From positions 1 through 56,400 of the forward strand of contig CANESK010000002.1 in NCBI GenBank assembly GCA_947441075.1: DNA of 56,400 nucleotides, in the 5' to 3' direction. The notes under the pieces are model-generated. The model made no database searches and was not told where the DNA came from. It saw only the letters and a program-made list of their open reading frames with translations. This document shows, in pieces, positions 34,441 through 42,693 of this stretch; the stretch's first letter is position 1; each line of letters opens with the position of its first letter. The DNA comes from Verrucomicrobia subdivision 6 bacterium (lineage in GTDB: Bacteria; Verrucomicrobiota; Verrucomicrobiia; Methylacidiphilales; Verrucolacustridaceae). Made by a program: the position numbers and the translations under genes.

Positions 34441-35175
34441 GTGTCCATGGAATCATGGATTCTTCCCTTGGGGATTTTGTTGGTCGCTTTCCTTTACTCC
34501 TCAGTCGGTCATGCGGGGGCTTCCGGATATATCGCGATTATGGCTTTATGTTCGATTCCGACAGAGGAAATTAGGCCCGTAACCCTAAGTCTGAATATCG
34601 CAGTAGCCATTCTCGGAGGATGGAACTTCATACGGGCGGGTCATTTCTCTGCGAAGCTGCTTTGGCCCTTGGTAGCTACTTCCATTCCTTTGGCTTTCTT
34701 GGGTGGATACCTCAAGTTACCAAACCACTTATTGCACCTGCTGTTGGGTTTGGTTCTCTGGGGGTCGGCCCTCCGTTTTCTTATTCGCCCTAAAGAGGAG
34801 TCTCTCTTTCATGAACCAAAACGGTTCTCTCTTTTGGCAACTGGCGGTCTTCTCGGCCTCTTGGCGGGTTTGACAGGCACGGGTGGAGGAATCTTTCTCA
34901 CCCCATGGATGCTTTGGAGAAAGTGGGCCCCCACGAAGACGGTAGCGGCGGTCTCGGTAATATTCATTCTAGCGAACTCGATATCGGGTTTAGCTGGATA
35001 TGTTTCGTCGGCTCGGTCTTTTCCTCAAGTCGGATGGAATCTTTTGGCGGTCGCGATTCTTGGGGGTTGGGTCGGTTCGCGCTGGGGAAGTCGGCACTAC
35101 TCCCCGCTGTGGATTCAGAGACTGCTCGCGGTGGTTCTATTAATCGCGGGCGGGAAGCTAATATTTATTCCCTGA
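34441..35175 (+). CDS. sulfite exporter TauE/SafE family membrane protein
   Basis: A 244-aa protein with about 7-8 membrane helices and the two duplicated motifs of TauE/SafE carriers: FLYSSVGHAGASGYIAIMAL near 17-36 and LAGLTGTGGGIFLTPWMLWRKW near 141-162. It is expected to export sulfite, sulfoacetate or a similar organosulfur anion. The GTG at 34441 is used. An ATG 6 nt further (34447) is also possible. It converges on the molybdenum cofactor operon, whose first gene is a sulfite-oxidase-type protein, so a link to sulfite handling is suggested. Confidence 0.87.
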   Translation: MSMESWILPLGILLVAFLYSSVGHAGASGYIAIMALCSIPTEEIRPVTLSLNIAVAILGGWNFIRAGHFSAKLLWPLVATSIPLAFLGGYLKLPNHLLHLLLGLVLWGSALRFLIRPKEESLFHEPKRFSLLATGGLLGLLAGLTGTGGGIFLTPWMLWRKWAPTKTVAAVSVIFILANSISGLAGYVSSARSFPQVGWNLLAVAILGGWVGSRWGSRHYSPLWIQRLLAVVLLIAGGKLIFIP

Positions 35176-35641
35176 GATGTTTGAGGCATTCGCGGATGGC
35201 GGGTAAAAGTGGGGGAAGGCATTCGGCAATCGCCTTGGGATTTCCAGGGAAGTTTATAATCAGACTTTGGCCTCTTACCCCTGCAACCGCACGGGAAAGA
35301 ATTGCGGTTGGGGCTAACGGGAAGCTGTTCATTCGTTGAGCTTCACAAAAGCCCGGGAGCTCCTTTTCGAGAACTGCTCGGGTAGCCTCGGGTGTGACAT
35401 CGCGGGGAGTGGGACCCGTTCCTCCTGTGGTCAGAATCAGAGGAATTCTCTGTTCTATCCAACTTCGCAAGGTGGAGGTGATCCTATCTTTTTCATCTGG
35501 AACGGTGAGGGAAGTCCAGAGGCATGGGGAAGCCCACTCCAAGGAAAATACTCGTTCCAGTTCAGGTCCGCCCTTGTCTTGGTAAACCCCCGCGTGAGCA
35601 CGGTCGCTCACGGTTAGACGTGCGACGCTCAGCGGGCTCAA
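35165..35641 (-). CDS. mogA: molybdopterin adenylyltransferase
   Basis: A 158-aa MogA/MoaB-type protein that adenylates molybdopterin before metal insertion. It has the TTGGTGPTPRDVTPEATRAVLEKELPGFCEAQR region and the INFPGNPKAI segment. It starts with TTG, overlapping the moaC stop (TTGA). It is the last gene of the operon and overlaps the end of the TauE/SafE gene by 11 nt, tail to tail. Confidence 0.88.
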   Translation of the reverse strand: MSPLSVARLTVSDRAHAGVYQDKGGPELERVFSLEWASPCLWTSLTVPDEKDRITSTLRSWIEQRIPLILTTGGTGPTPRDVTPEATRAVLEKELPGFCEAQRMNSFPLAPTAILSRAVAGVRGQSLIINFPGNPKAIAECLPPLLPAIRECLKHLRE

Positions 35642-36084
35642 ACCTTTTCCTTGGAGAGAAGGTGAATATTTTGAATGACCATCTTACGATCGACGGCTTT
35701 CAACATGTCGTAGAGGGTGAGGGCGGCAATAGAGACGGCGGTGAGCGCTTCCATCTCCACCCCGGTGCGGGCGTGAACGCGAACTTCGGCGCATATCTGG
35801 ATGCGATCGGATCGTGGGATAAGCTCAAGATGAATGGAGTCGATGGGTAAGGGGTGACAAAGGGGGATTAAGTTAGCGGTTTGTTTGGCGGCTTGGATTC
35901 CTGCAACGCGAGCGACCGCCAGCACATCGCCCTTGGGGGTTTTGCCTGCGCGGAGGAGCTTGATGGTTGCGGGTGCGCAGCGGATTTCACCCTTCGCTGC
36001 GGCACGACGGTACTGAGGTAATTTAAGGCTAATATCCACCATAGTGGCGCGGCCACTTCTATCGAGATGGGAGAGGCGTTTCAC
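35638..36084 (-). CDS. moaC: cyclic pyranopterin monophosphate synthase
   Basis: A 148-aa enzyme that rearranges 3',8-cyclo-GTP, made by MoaA, to cyclic pyranopterin monophosphate. It has MVDISLK near the start, CHPLPID, and VRVHARTGVEMEALTAVSIAALTLYDMLKAVD. The GTG at 36084 is chosen because it overlaps the moeA stop (GTGA) and gives the expected N-terminus. An earlier ATG at 36129 would overlap moeA by 49 nt and add unconserved residues. Confidence 0.93.
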   Translation of the reverse strand: MKRLSHLDRSGRATMVDISLKLPQYRRAAAKGEIRCAPATIKLLRAGKTPKGDVLAVARVAGIQAAKQTANLIPLCHPLPIDSIHLELIPRSDRIQICAEVRVHARTGVEMEALTAVSIAALTLYDMLKAVDRKMVIQNIHLLSKEKV

Positions 36085-37265
36085 CAAGAGATGGTGGGCA
36101 GAACTTCGCTCGGCGAGCGAGCTTCGCATCCTGGGTGAACACGGAGGAGTGCGTTGGTGCGGGCGAGGCAGGAAAGATCGGAGGAGTCACGCCAAGGGAG
36201 GGGCTGAGCGGTGAGGAGACCTTGGGAGGATTGCAGATGGCAGGGCCACCAAGTTTCTCGCGGGTCAGGTTTTATGAGAGCACCAGGCAGAAGAGTGGCG
36301 GAAAGGAAGGAGGCGGGCGCAAGGCCAAGCAGGCGGAGGATGGCTCGGCGGACAAAGAGGTGAAAGCAAACGAAGTGGGATAGAGGATTCCCAGGCAGAC
36401 CGAAGGCGAGAGTACTTCCTTTTTGGGCAAGAATGAGAGGTTTTCCTGGGCGGATGGAAACAGTGCGGAAGAGAATATTAAATCCCAGCTCTTCTAAAAC
36501 TGAAAAGGCGTGATCGTGATCCCCAACACTGGAGGCGCCGCTGAGGAGAAGAATATCAGGCCGAAGGTTGAGGCACTGCTCGACAGACTGAGTGAAGAGT
36601 TCTCGGGTATCGCCGACGCGTTTCTGCCAAACGAGATCGGCCGAGTAGGAGACAAGAAGAGATCGAATTAGGATAGAGTTACTGTCGCGGATTTGACCTA
36701 AAGCAGGTTTCTTGTCGGGGTCGACCAGCTCCGTGCCAGTAGCGAGGTGGGCCACTCGGGGAACTCGGGAGACTTTCGGTTGAGTAATTCCGAGTGAGGC
36801 GAGGAGGCTGATAGATCCAGGTTGAAGAATGTGGGGTGGAGAAAGGAGGATATCCCCTTTTTTGCTGTGGGAACCTCTGGAGCGGACAAGGTTTGAGGTT
36901 GGGGCTTTCAGAAGTTCAATCAAGCCAGGTTCAGCAATACGTGTGTCCTCCTGCATGATCAGGGCGGCGTGGGCGGGTAACGAGGAGCCGGTCAAGATAC
37001 GAACGGCCGAGCCTAAAGGCGGAAGAGCGGGAGTGGGTTGACCCGGCGGATGGGCGGAAAGTAGTTTGACCCTTCCTTTGTTTTGATCCGGGTGAACGAG
37101 GTAGCCATCGATACTGGAGCGATCGATGGGAGGTTGATCTTCGGGGGATGTGGCAGGTTCGCGTAGAACGCGGTGGAGAGCATTTTCGAGTGGAACCGAT
37201 TCGGCCTCGAGTGGGGTGGGGACGAGTGAATCGATTTGAGCTAAAGCTTGGTCGACGGTGATCAT
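36081..37265 (-). CDS. moeA: molybdopterin molybdotransferase
   Basis: A 394-aa protein that inserts molybdate into adenylylated molybdopterin. It has the N-terminal SIDGYLVH and ILTGSSLP segments, a LLSGASSVGDHDH motif in the MogA-like domain, IRPGKPLILA, and LPGNPLSHFVCFHLFVRRAI. It has the usual length. It overlaps moaE by ATGA and is followed by moaC. Confidence 0.92.
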   Translation of the reverse strand: MITVDQALAQIDSLVPTPLEAESVPLENALHRVLREPATSPEDQPPIDRSSIDGYLVHPDQNKGRVKLLSAHPPGQPTPALPPLGSAVRILTGSSLPAHAALIMQEDTRIAEPGLIELLKAPTSNLVRSRGSHSKKGDILLSPPHILQPGSISLLASLGITQPKVSRVPRVAHLATGTELVDPDKKPALGQIRDSNSILIRSLLVSYSADLVWQKRVGDTRELFTQSVEQCLNLRPDILLLSGASSVGDHDHAFSVLEELGFNILFRTVSIRPGKPLILAQKGSTLAFGLPGNPLSHFVCFHLFVRRAILRLLGLAPASFLSATLLPGALIKPDPRETWWPCHLQSSQGLLTAQPLPWRDSSDLSCLARTNALLRVHPGCEARSPSEVLPTISW

Positions 37266-37642
37266 GGGGAGGGTTTGGTTTTCCAGATAGGGACATCTTG
37301 TTTTAGGCGATCGAGAAAGTGAGTGAGGAGGGTAAAGGCCTCGGTACGGTGCGGGGCGAGTACGCGGATCCAGAGAGACGTTTCTCCGACTTGGATATGA
37401 CCGAGGCGGTGGAGGACTTCAACAGAGGAGCAGGGATGTAGGAGGGAGAGCTGGCGAAGAATGTCGCGGGTAAGAGTTTCAGCCATGGGATGGTAGGCTT
37501 CGTAAAAGAGGGAGGTGATGGGTTGGTTTTGCTCCTCATTTCGGACGACCCCAGAAAAAGTTACGACGGCGCCCGAAGTGGAATCAGCAATATCGGGTAA
37601 GGGTCTGATCGGATCGGGAGAGAGTCGGACGAAGACCTTCAT
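37262..37642 (-). CDS. moaE: molybdopterin synthase catalytic subunit
   Basis: A 126-aa subunit that with MoaD transfers sulfur to make molybdopterin. It shows GAVVTFSGVVRN and the HRLGHIQVGETSLWIRVLAPHR segment that forms the MoaD C-terminal tail-binding site. The last residues (LDRLKQDVPIWKTK) supply the catalytic Lys region. It begins directly at the end of moaD without a gap. Confidence 0.93.
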   Translation of the reverse strand: MKVFVRLSPDPIRPLPDIADSTSGAVVTFSGVVRNEEQNQPITSLFYEAYHPMAETLTRDILRQLSLLHPCSSVEVLHRLGHIQVGETSLWIRVLAPHRTEAFTLLTHFLDRLKQDVPIWKTKPSP

Positions 37643-37882
37643 TCAACCTCCAGAAACGGGTGGGAGAAGGGCGACCTCGTCGTCGGGATGAAAAGTTTCT
37701 CCAATCTGGAGGAAGTGACTATTTTTGCTGAGTCGGCAGGCGGATTGGAGAGGGAGGAGGGCAGGGTGTCGATGGATGAGGAGGTGCCAGAGCTTTTCTG
37801 CTGTTAGAGATTCGGTGGTGTGAAAAGTTTCTTCGGCCAGCCCGGCGGCGAGGCGGGCTTGGGCGAAATAAAGAATACGCAT
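37643..37882 (-). CDS. moaD: molybdopterin synthase sulfur carrier subunit
   Basis: A 79-aa ubiquitin-like protein that ends in the Gly-Gly required for thiocarboxylate formation (LLPPVSGG). It begins MRILYFAQARLAAGLAEETF, as expected for the beta-grasp fold. It lies between moaA (3 nt before) and moaE (no gap), the classical order. Confidence 0.9.
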   Translation of the reverse strand: MRILYFAQARLAAGLAEETFHTTESLTAEKLWHLLIHRHPALLPLQSACRLSKNSHFLQIGETFHPDDEVALLPPVSGG

Positions 37883-37885
37883 GCC

Positions 37886-38869
37886 TCAGCCTCCTAGCGC
37901 AGTCATGGGGCGAGAGGGTTCATATCCGGTAGTGAACTCATGATCCTTGGGTTTATTGGCGATCGCTTCACGGAGAAGCTCTTCTGGGGAGTGGGAGCCT
38001 TGGCGGAGAGCGGTACGCAGGTCGATCTCTCCATGGCGACCTAGACAGGGGCGGAGTTTGCCATCGGCGGTCAGGCGGATCTTGTTACAGGAGGCGCAGA
38101 AGTCGGGAGTGGTCAGAGCACCGATGAAGCCAACGATCGCACCCGAAACCTTGTCCTCAAAGTAACGGGCTGGACCGTGACCTCCCGAGTAGTTGCTCTT
38201 GGGAATTAAGTTTTTAGATCCACCAAGAAGCTCCTGCGCGTCTTGGATCGAAAGGAAAAGGTCTTGGCCGTGCTGGGGTGAAAGAGTTAGAGGCATGAGT
38301 TCGATAAAGCGGATGGGGACTTGGTGTTCTGCGGCAAAGTGGACCAGGGGACGAAGTTCCTGCTGATTCATTCCACGCAGGAGCACACAATTGATTTTGA
38401 TCTGGGTAAAGCCGGCATCGATGGCCGAGCGGAAACCTGCAAAGAAGTCGTCGAATGAGCCACCGGTAATTTTGCGGTAGAGCTCGGGTTGAAGGGCATC
38501 GAGGCTGAGGTTGACCGATTGAATCCCAGCTTGTTGAAGTTGACGGGCGATGGGGGCGAGGCGGGTGCCGTTGGTAGAAAGAGAAAGGGACGTGAGATGG
38601 GGAAGGGAGCGAAGGCTGCGAGTTATTTCAAGAAGGTCTGGGCGGAGGAGGGGCTCTCCACCTGTCAGGCGAATATGTTCGAATCCGAGGCGAGTGGCGG
38701 CAGTGATAACTTGAATTAATTCGGGGGTGGAGAGGTGAGCGGGTTGGGGGGACCAGCCGCGGTAGGCGGCGGGGCGGCAGTAGAGACAGCGTTCGTTGCA
38801 CTGATCGGTGAGAGAAACGCGCAGGTAGTTTATTTTCCTAGCGAGGGGATCAAGAAGAGCAGGAAGCAT
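37886..38869 (-). CDS. moaA: GTP 3',8-cyclase (radical SAM)
   Basis: A 327-aa radical SAM enzyme, the first step of molybdenum cofactor synthesis. The SAM cluster C24-x3-C28-x2-C31 is present, and the C-terminal substrate cluster appears as CASCNKIRLTADGKLRPC (C-x2-C-x13-C). It ends in the functionally needed Gly-Gly (MTALGG). It lies 4 nt downstream of the molybdo-oxidoreductase fusion gene. Confidence 0.96.
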   Translation of the reverse strand: MLPALLDPLARKINYLRVSLTDQCNERCLYCRPAAYRGWSPQPAHLSTPELIQVITAATRLGFEHIRLTGGEPLLRPDLLEITRSLRSLPHLTSLSLSTNGTRLAPIARQLQQAGIQSVNLSLDALQPELYRKITGGSFDDFFAGFRSAIDAGFTQIKINCVLLRGMNQQELRPLVHFAAEHQVPIRFIELMPLTLSPQHGQDLFLSIQDAQELLGGSKNLIPKSNYSGGHGPARYFEDKVSGAIVGFIGALTTPDFCASCNKIRLTADGKLRPCLGRHGEIDLRTALRQGSHSPEELLREAIANKPKDHEFTTGYEPSRPMTALGG

Positions 38870-38873
38870 GGGG

Positions 38874-40613
38874 TTAGATCGGGTTTCGGGTGGTAAAAAA
38901 CTCGTAATCTTCGTTAAAACCTCCTTCGCCTTGGCCTAGATGGTCAAAGCTTTCAACAAATTCTACGCTCTGAACCCATTTGACTGATTTAAAGCCGAGC
39001 TCGAGTTCGTTGCGAAGTCGCAGTGGGGCGCCATGGCGTTCGGGCAGATCTTTACCATTCATTTCGTAGGCCAAGATAGTTTGGTCGTGTTGCATGTGTT
39101 CAATCTTATGGGCGTCGTAGTAGAGGCCATGACCTTTTCCCGAGCCATGGGCAAAAGAGTAGAAGACAACATAGCGGGCGTTGGGGTGGGGATGGACCAG
39201 AGCCATGATGTCTTTCATGCGTATGCCGCCCCATTTCGCGATTCCGGTCCATCCTTGGATGCAGTAGTTGGAGGTGATCTGTTCGAAGTGGGGCATGGCG
39301 CGTATTTGGGCTAGAGAAATTTGCATTGGTTTCGCAACTAAGCCTCCGACGTTGAGTTGATAATTCCGAAATCTTTCGGCCAGATGTTTTTTGTACTCAT
39401 CGGAAACAGGGGCGGTGCCATTCACCCAGAAGTAGGTGGAGATATCTTTTTCTTGGTAGTTTGACACCGGACGAAGCTTTTCAATTCCATCCAGGAGCCA
39501 ACCGATGATCCAGCGTCCGATGTGTTGAATTTTTCTTGGATATTTAAGGGTCAGCGGAGTCGCCGCCATCCAGGCAACCGCGGTGATTCCCATGATCAAG
39601 GCGAAGACAAAAAAACCAGTCCAGGAGCTATCGTCGGTTCCTCGAGTCATGTGATTGAGGTTATTCAGGGCATCGGTAGCAAAGACCATGACGACGTGAC
39701 CTGCGATAAATAGAAGGAAGTAGCCGAGGACAAGGAAGTGGAGAGAACGTGCGACTTGGCGGTTAAGGAATCCAGTGGCGAGGTGGAGGCGGGCGGCGAT
39801 GGCGGGGGATTGCATCACTCCGGTGATGAGGGCGAGGGGGGAGGCGATGAAGACGGTGGTAAAGTAGGCGAGAAGTTGCAGTCCGTTGTACTGGAGCCAT
39901 CCACTGGGGGGTGGAAAATCGAGCGAGAGGTATTGGATGGCGGTGGAGATGGTATGGGGGATGACATCGAAAGAAACGGGGACGATGCGTCGCCATTGAC
40001 CTGTGGAAAAAAGAAGAACATAGACGGCGATTCCGTTGGCAAGCCAGAGGGTATCAAAAACGAAGTGCCACCAGCGAGCGAGACCGATGGAGTGTCGAAT
40101 ACCTGGTAGACCCAGCCAACCTGGGAGGGCGACGGTATCTTCTTTGGCGTGGTATTCTCGATCGAGAGGAACTGGGCCAAGGAGTCGAAACCATTCTGAG
40201 CCTGGGGTACATCCAGGGTTAAGATAGAGGCGTGGGTGATCGGCCAAGATTTGGATTCCTGAGCGAATCATGAACAGGAGGAGAAAAAAATTGAGCCAGT
40301 GGCAGGCGCGGAGCCAGAGGGGAAAGCCGTCGGCCAGTGGGGGGGCGAAAGAGCCAGTACCAGGGTAGGCGGCGATAAATTGTTGAATGAGGGGAAGAGT
40401 GCGGAGAAAACGGGCGGTGAGGACGGCGACGATGGCACCGATGATCCCGAGTGGGATGAGAAAGAGGAGTGATTGACGGGTGGTGACCCACCAAGGGCCG
40501 ATACGGATTTCGGGAAAGCGGGCCATCTCTTGGGGGATGCCTCCCGCGAATTCTTTGAGGTCGATGGAATCGCCAGCGTTGCGGGTTAATTCATCGGCGA
40601 AAGTGTGCTTCAT
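38874..40613 (-). CDS. membrane cytochrome b fused to sulfite oxidase-type molybdopterin domain
   Basis: A 579-aa fusion. Residues 48-352 hold about six membrane helices (48-69, 100-123, 183-205, 243-266, 291-313, 331-352) with His at 105, 183, 292 and 306 as possible heme ligands, in the style of cytochrome b561/YedZ. Residues 390-579 are a sulfite oxidase/YedY molybdopterin domain with Mo-ligand Cys451 (SNYCIQGWTG) and GIRMKDIMALV. There is no Tat signal. With six helices the catalytic domain would face the cytoplasm. It heads the cofactor operon moaA-moaD-moaE-moeA-moaC-mogA, so cofactor supply is probably tuned to it. Substrate unknown; sulfite or a sulfoxide is likely. Confidence 0.83.
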   Translation of the reverse strand: MKHTFADELTRNAGDSIDLKEFAGGIPQEMARFPEIRIGPWWVTTRQSLLFLIPLGIIGAIVAVLTARFLRTLPLIQQFIAAYPGTGSFAPPLADGFPLWLRACHWLNFFLLLFMIRSGIQILADHPRLYLNPGCTPGSEWFRLLGPVPLDREYHAKEDTVALPGWLGLPGIRHSIGLARWWHFVFDTLWLANGIAVYVLLFSTGQWRRIVPVSFDVIPHTISTAIQYLSLDFPPPSGWLQYNGLQLLAYFTTVFIASPLALITGVMQSPAIAARLHLATGFLNRQVARSLHFLVLGYFLLFIAGHVVMVFATDALNNLNHMTRGTDDSSWTGFFVFALIMGITAVAWMAATPLTLKYPRKIQHIGRWIIGWLLDGIEKLRPVSNYQEKDISTYFWVNGTAPVSDEYKKHLAERFRNYQLNVGGLVAKPMQISLAQIRAMPHFEQITSNYCIQGWTGIAKWGGIRMKDIMALVHPHPNARYVVFYSFAHGSGKGHGLYYDAHKIEHMQHDQTILAYEMNGKDLPERHGAPLRLRNELELGFKSVKWVQSVEFVESFDHLGQGEGGFNEDYEFFTTRNPI

Positions 40614-40667
40614 TCAAAGAAAAGAATGGGAAAAGTTGGTGGGTAGGTCGAGACGGATCTAGGCAGA

Positions 40668-41813
40668 CTAGAGCGGAGCGTTCTGAGTGTAGTGTCGACC
40701 TTTCCAAGGAAGACGTCCACGGAGAGATTGGAGCCAGGAGTTTAGTGCGATAGCGATGACCAGGAGCTGGCCGAAGGGGTGGAGGATGGCGCCGAGGTAG
40801 CTTTGGCGGAAGCGGTGGGCAAGGGCGAAGCGAAGGGAGAGGAGGATGACAATTTCGGTCCAAACCAGTGGGCCGTTAGCTGGGGTGAAGAGAAGCCAGA
40901 AAGGAGTTAGAAAGAGGAGAACTTGGATTGATTGAAAGATAAGGAAGGCGGGAAAATTTCCGTCGAAGCTGGGATAGAGATTTTTGGTGAACCCTTCCCA
41001 GACTTCGGAAAAGCGGTTGTACATGCGGCAGCGGACGAGAGCGATGGAGTGTCCTGGATTGGTACCGTCGAGGTTGACGACCTTGAAACCTGCCTGGCGC
41101 ATGTTGCGGGCGATGGAGATGTCTTCGACCATGTGATTGCGAACCGATTCGTGGCCATGGATCTTGTCGTAAGCGCTGCGACGAAAGAGAACGAACTGGC
41201 CGTTGGCGGCGCCAAAGCAGCGGAGGCGACCTGGGGCCCAGTGAGGCAGGTAGAAAAGAATGAAAAGGTGGACGAATGGAATGACGAGTTTTTCGCTCCA
41301 GCTGAGGGATTCGAGGTACGGCCAAAGGGAAAGTAGATCGGCCCGCTGCTCGTGGGCAACGGAGACGGATTGGGAGATCGTGCGATCGGAGAAGCGGGTG
41401 TCGGCATCGACAAAAAGGAGGAATTCACCTCGGGCTTCTTTGGAGAGTTGATGGCAGGCCCAGGATTTGCCAGTCCAACCTTTTGGGAGCGGTTGACCCG
41501 TGAGCAGGCGAATGCGGGAGTCTCCTTGGGCTCGACGCTGGACTAGCGAAGCGGTGCCGTCGGTGGAGTGGTCGTCGAGAATAAGAATCTCCATATTAGG
41601 GTAGTCGCTGTCGGCTATGGTGCTGATGCATGGGGCAAGGCGGTGTTCCTCATTGCGGGCAGGAATGAGAACTGAGATGCGGGGCGGAGGGTGGACGACC
41701 GTATTCATCGGGGGAAATTGGAAGACCCTGAGATTCAGCAGGTAATTAAGGGTGATGAGAATAAAACTGGCTAAAATGAAGATATGAAGAAGTTTTACTG
41801 ATAGCACAGGCAT
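40668..41813 (-). CDS. GT2 family glycosyltransferase, CrtQ/HpnB-like membrane protein
   Basis: A 381-aa inner-membrane glycosyltransferase. One N-terminal membrane helix precedes a GT-A domain with VLIPARNEE (near 48), ILILDDHSTDGT, GKSWACHQ, DxD-type VDADTRF (near 132-140) and EDISIARNMRQAGF. Three more helices end the protein. The pattern fits glycosyltransferases that act on carotenoid or hopanoid lipids. The ATG at 41813 is preferred to the GTG one codon upstream. It is divergent from the gene at 41997. Confidence 0.82.
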   Translation of the reverse strand: MPVLSVKLLHIFILASFILITLNYLLNLRVFQFPPMNTVVHPPPRISVLIPARNEEHRLAPCISTIADSDYPNMEILILDDHSTDGTASLVQRRAQGDSRIRLLTGQPLPKGWTGKSWACHQLSKEARGEFLLFVDADTRFSDRTISQSVSVAHEQRADLLSLWPYLESLSWSEKLVIPFVHLFILFYLPHWAPGRLRCFGAANGQFVLFRRSAYDKIHGHESVRNHMVEDISIARNMRQAGFKVVNLDGTNPGHSIALVRCRMYNRFSEVWEGFTKNLYPSFDGNFPAFLIFQSIQVLLFLTPFWLLFTPANGPLVWTEIVILLSLRFALAHRFRQSYLGAILHPFGQLLVIAIALNSWLQSLRGRLPWKGRHYTQNAPL

Positions 41814-41851
41814 CACTCTAACCAGCAGAGGACAAGCGAAGGAAGTCTATC

Positions 41852-41881
41852 GTTGGTCTGAGTTGGTCTAGAGAACCAACT
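41852..41881. promoter_or_regulatory. repeated and inverted GTTGGTCT motif in a divergent intergenic region
   Basis: GTTGGTCT occurs at 41852-41859 and 41862-41869, 10 bp apart (one helical turn). The second copy is also part of an inverted repeat AGTTGGT/ACCAACT at 41861-41867 and 41875-41881. It lies between a glycosyltransferase start (41813) and a very AT-rich stretch with TATAAT-like sequences (41882-41955). This looks like an operator for one or both genes. No regulator is known. Confidence 0.4.
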
Positions 41882-41996
41882 TATTATGTATTATAAGTTA
41901 AATATATATAATGTTTATCAACAGAAACTTATACTACTTTATAACGAAATTACTTGCCTAAGCACGGGATTTTGGGCATGGTTCTGTGAATACATT

Positions 41997-42689
41997 ATGA
42001 ATAAATTCTGGAAAAACCTTAACTGCTTGGCTTCGGATCACCCTCTGCCGCCGGCTTTAGTCTCAATTTTTAAAAGTGCCTTAGGAGAAGACGCCACCTC
42101 CTTGAAGTACCTGACCTTTGTTTTATCTCCCAATGGCCCTGGGGGGCAGATCGATCGTGATGTCCTTGAAGAAAACTTCAACATGGTGGACACGGCCAGA
42201 AAGTACCACTTGTCCCTCCCCGAGGTGCAGAAGGCTATCCAGATGTTTGTCGAGCGTCGGGCGATTCCGATTCGTGAAGGGGCACCCACCAAAGAGGTAG
42301 GCGGGCTGAATGGGCGGAACGGAAATGGCTATGTGGCGGCTCGGCGTGAACCGCCTCCCTTGGGACCTTATCCTGTTTGTGGTGCAACGATTTCCCGCTT
42401 GGACTCGCGTCGGAGTGATGGTGGCGAGGTTGTGGAGGTGGGTGAAGGTTACGCCATGGTCTATTGGGCAAAGGCTCAGAAAAAGACCAAGGTTTCCATT
42501 TCTCGTTTGCGAGATGTTCGTCTTTTCAAGGTAAAATCCCCCGCGGGTGAAAACGATAGCAACGGAGCCAAAGGAAAGCGTAATGGCCATAGTTCGAGCA
42601 AGGGCAAAGGCAATGGTCTGATCACTAAAGTGCGGGCCCGCTCCACTGGTAAGTCGGTTGTCCGACTCGGTGGCAAAAAGCACAGCTAA
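41997..42689 (+). CDS. hypothetical protein with basic C-terminal tail
   Basis: A 230-aa protein of unknown family. Residues 1-100 are mixed helical. A proline-rich linker with a single Cys near 132 follows, then a beta-rich segment (RRSDGGEVVEVGEGYAMVYWAKAQKKTKVSISRLRDVRLF) of about 45 residues that could be a small SH3/KOW-like barrel. The last 60 residues are Lys/Gly/Ser/Arg-rich, so it may bind nucleic acid or another polyanion. The ATG at 41997 is used because the preceding open frame runs into AT-rich leader. It is followed 4 nt later by trmB. Confidence 0.62.
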   Translation: MNKFWKNLNCLASDHPLPPALVSIFKSALGEDATSLKYLTFVLSPNGPGGQIDRDVLEENFNMVDTARKYHLSLPEVQKAIQMFVERRAIPIREGAPTKEVGGLNGRNGNGYVAARREPPPLGPYPVCGATISRLDSRRSDGGEVVEVGEGYAMVYWAKAQKKTKVSISRLRDVRLFKVKSPAGENDSNGAKGKRNGHSSSKGKGNGLITKVRARSTGKSVVRLGGKKHS

Positions 42690-42693
42690 GGCG

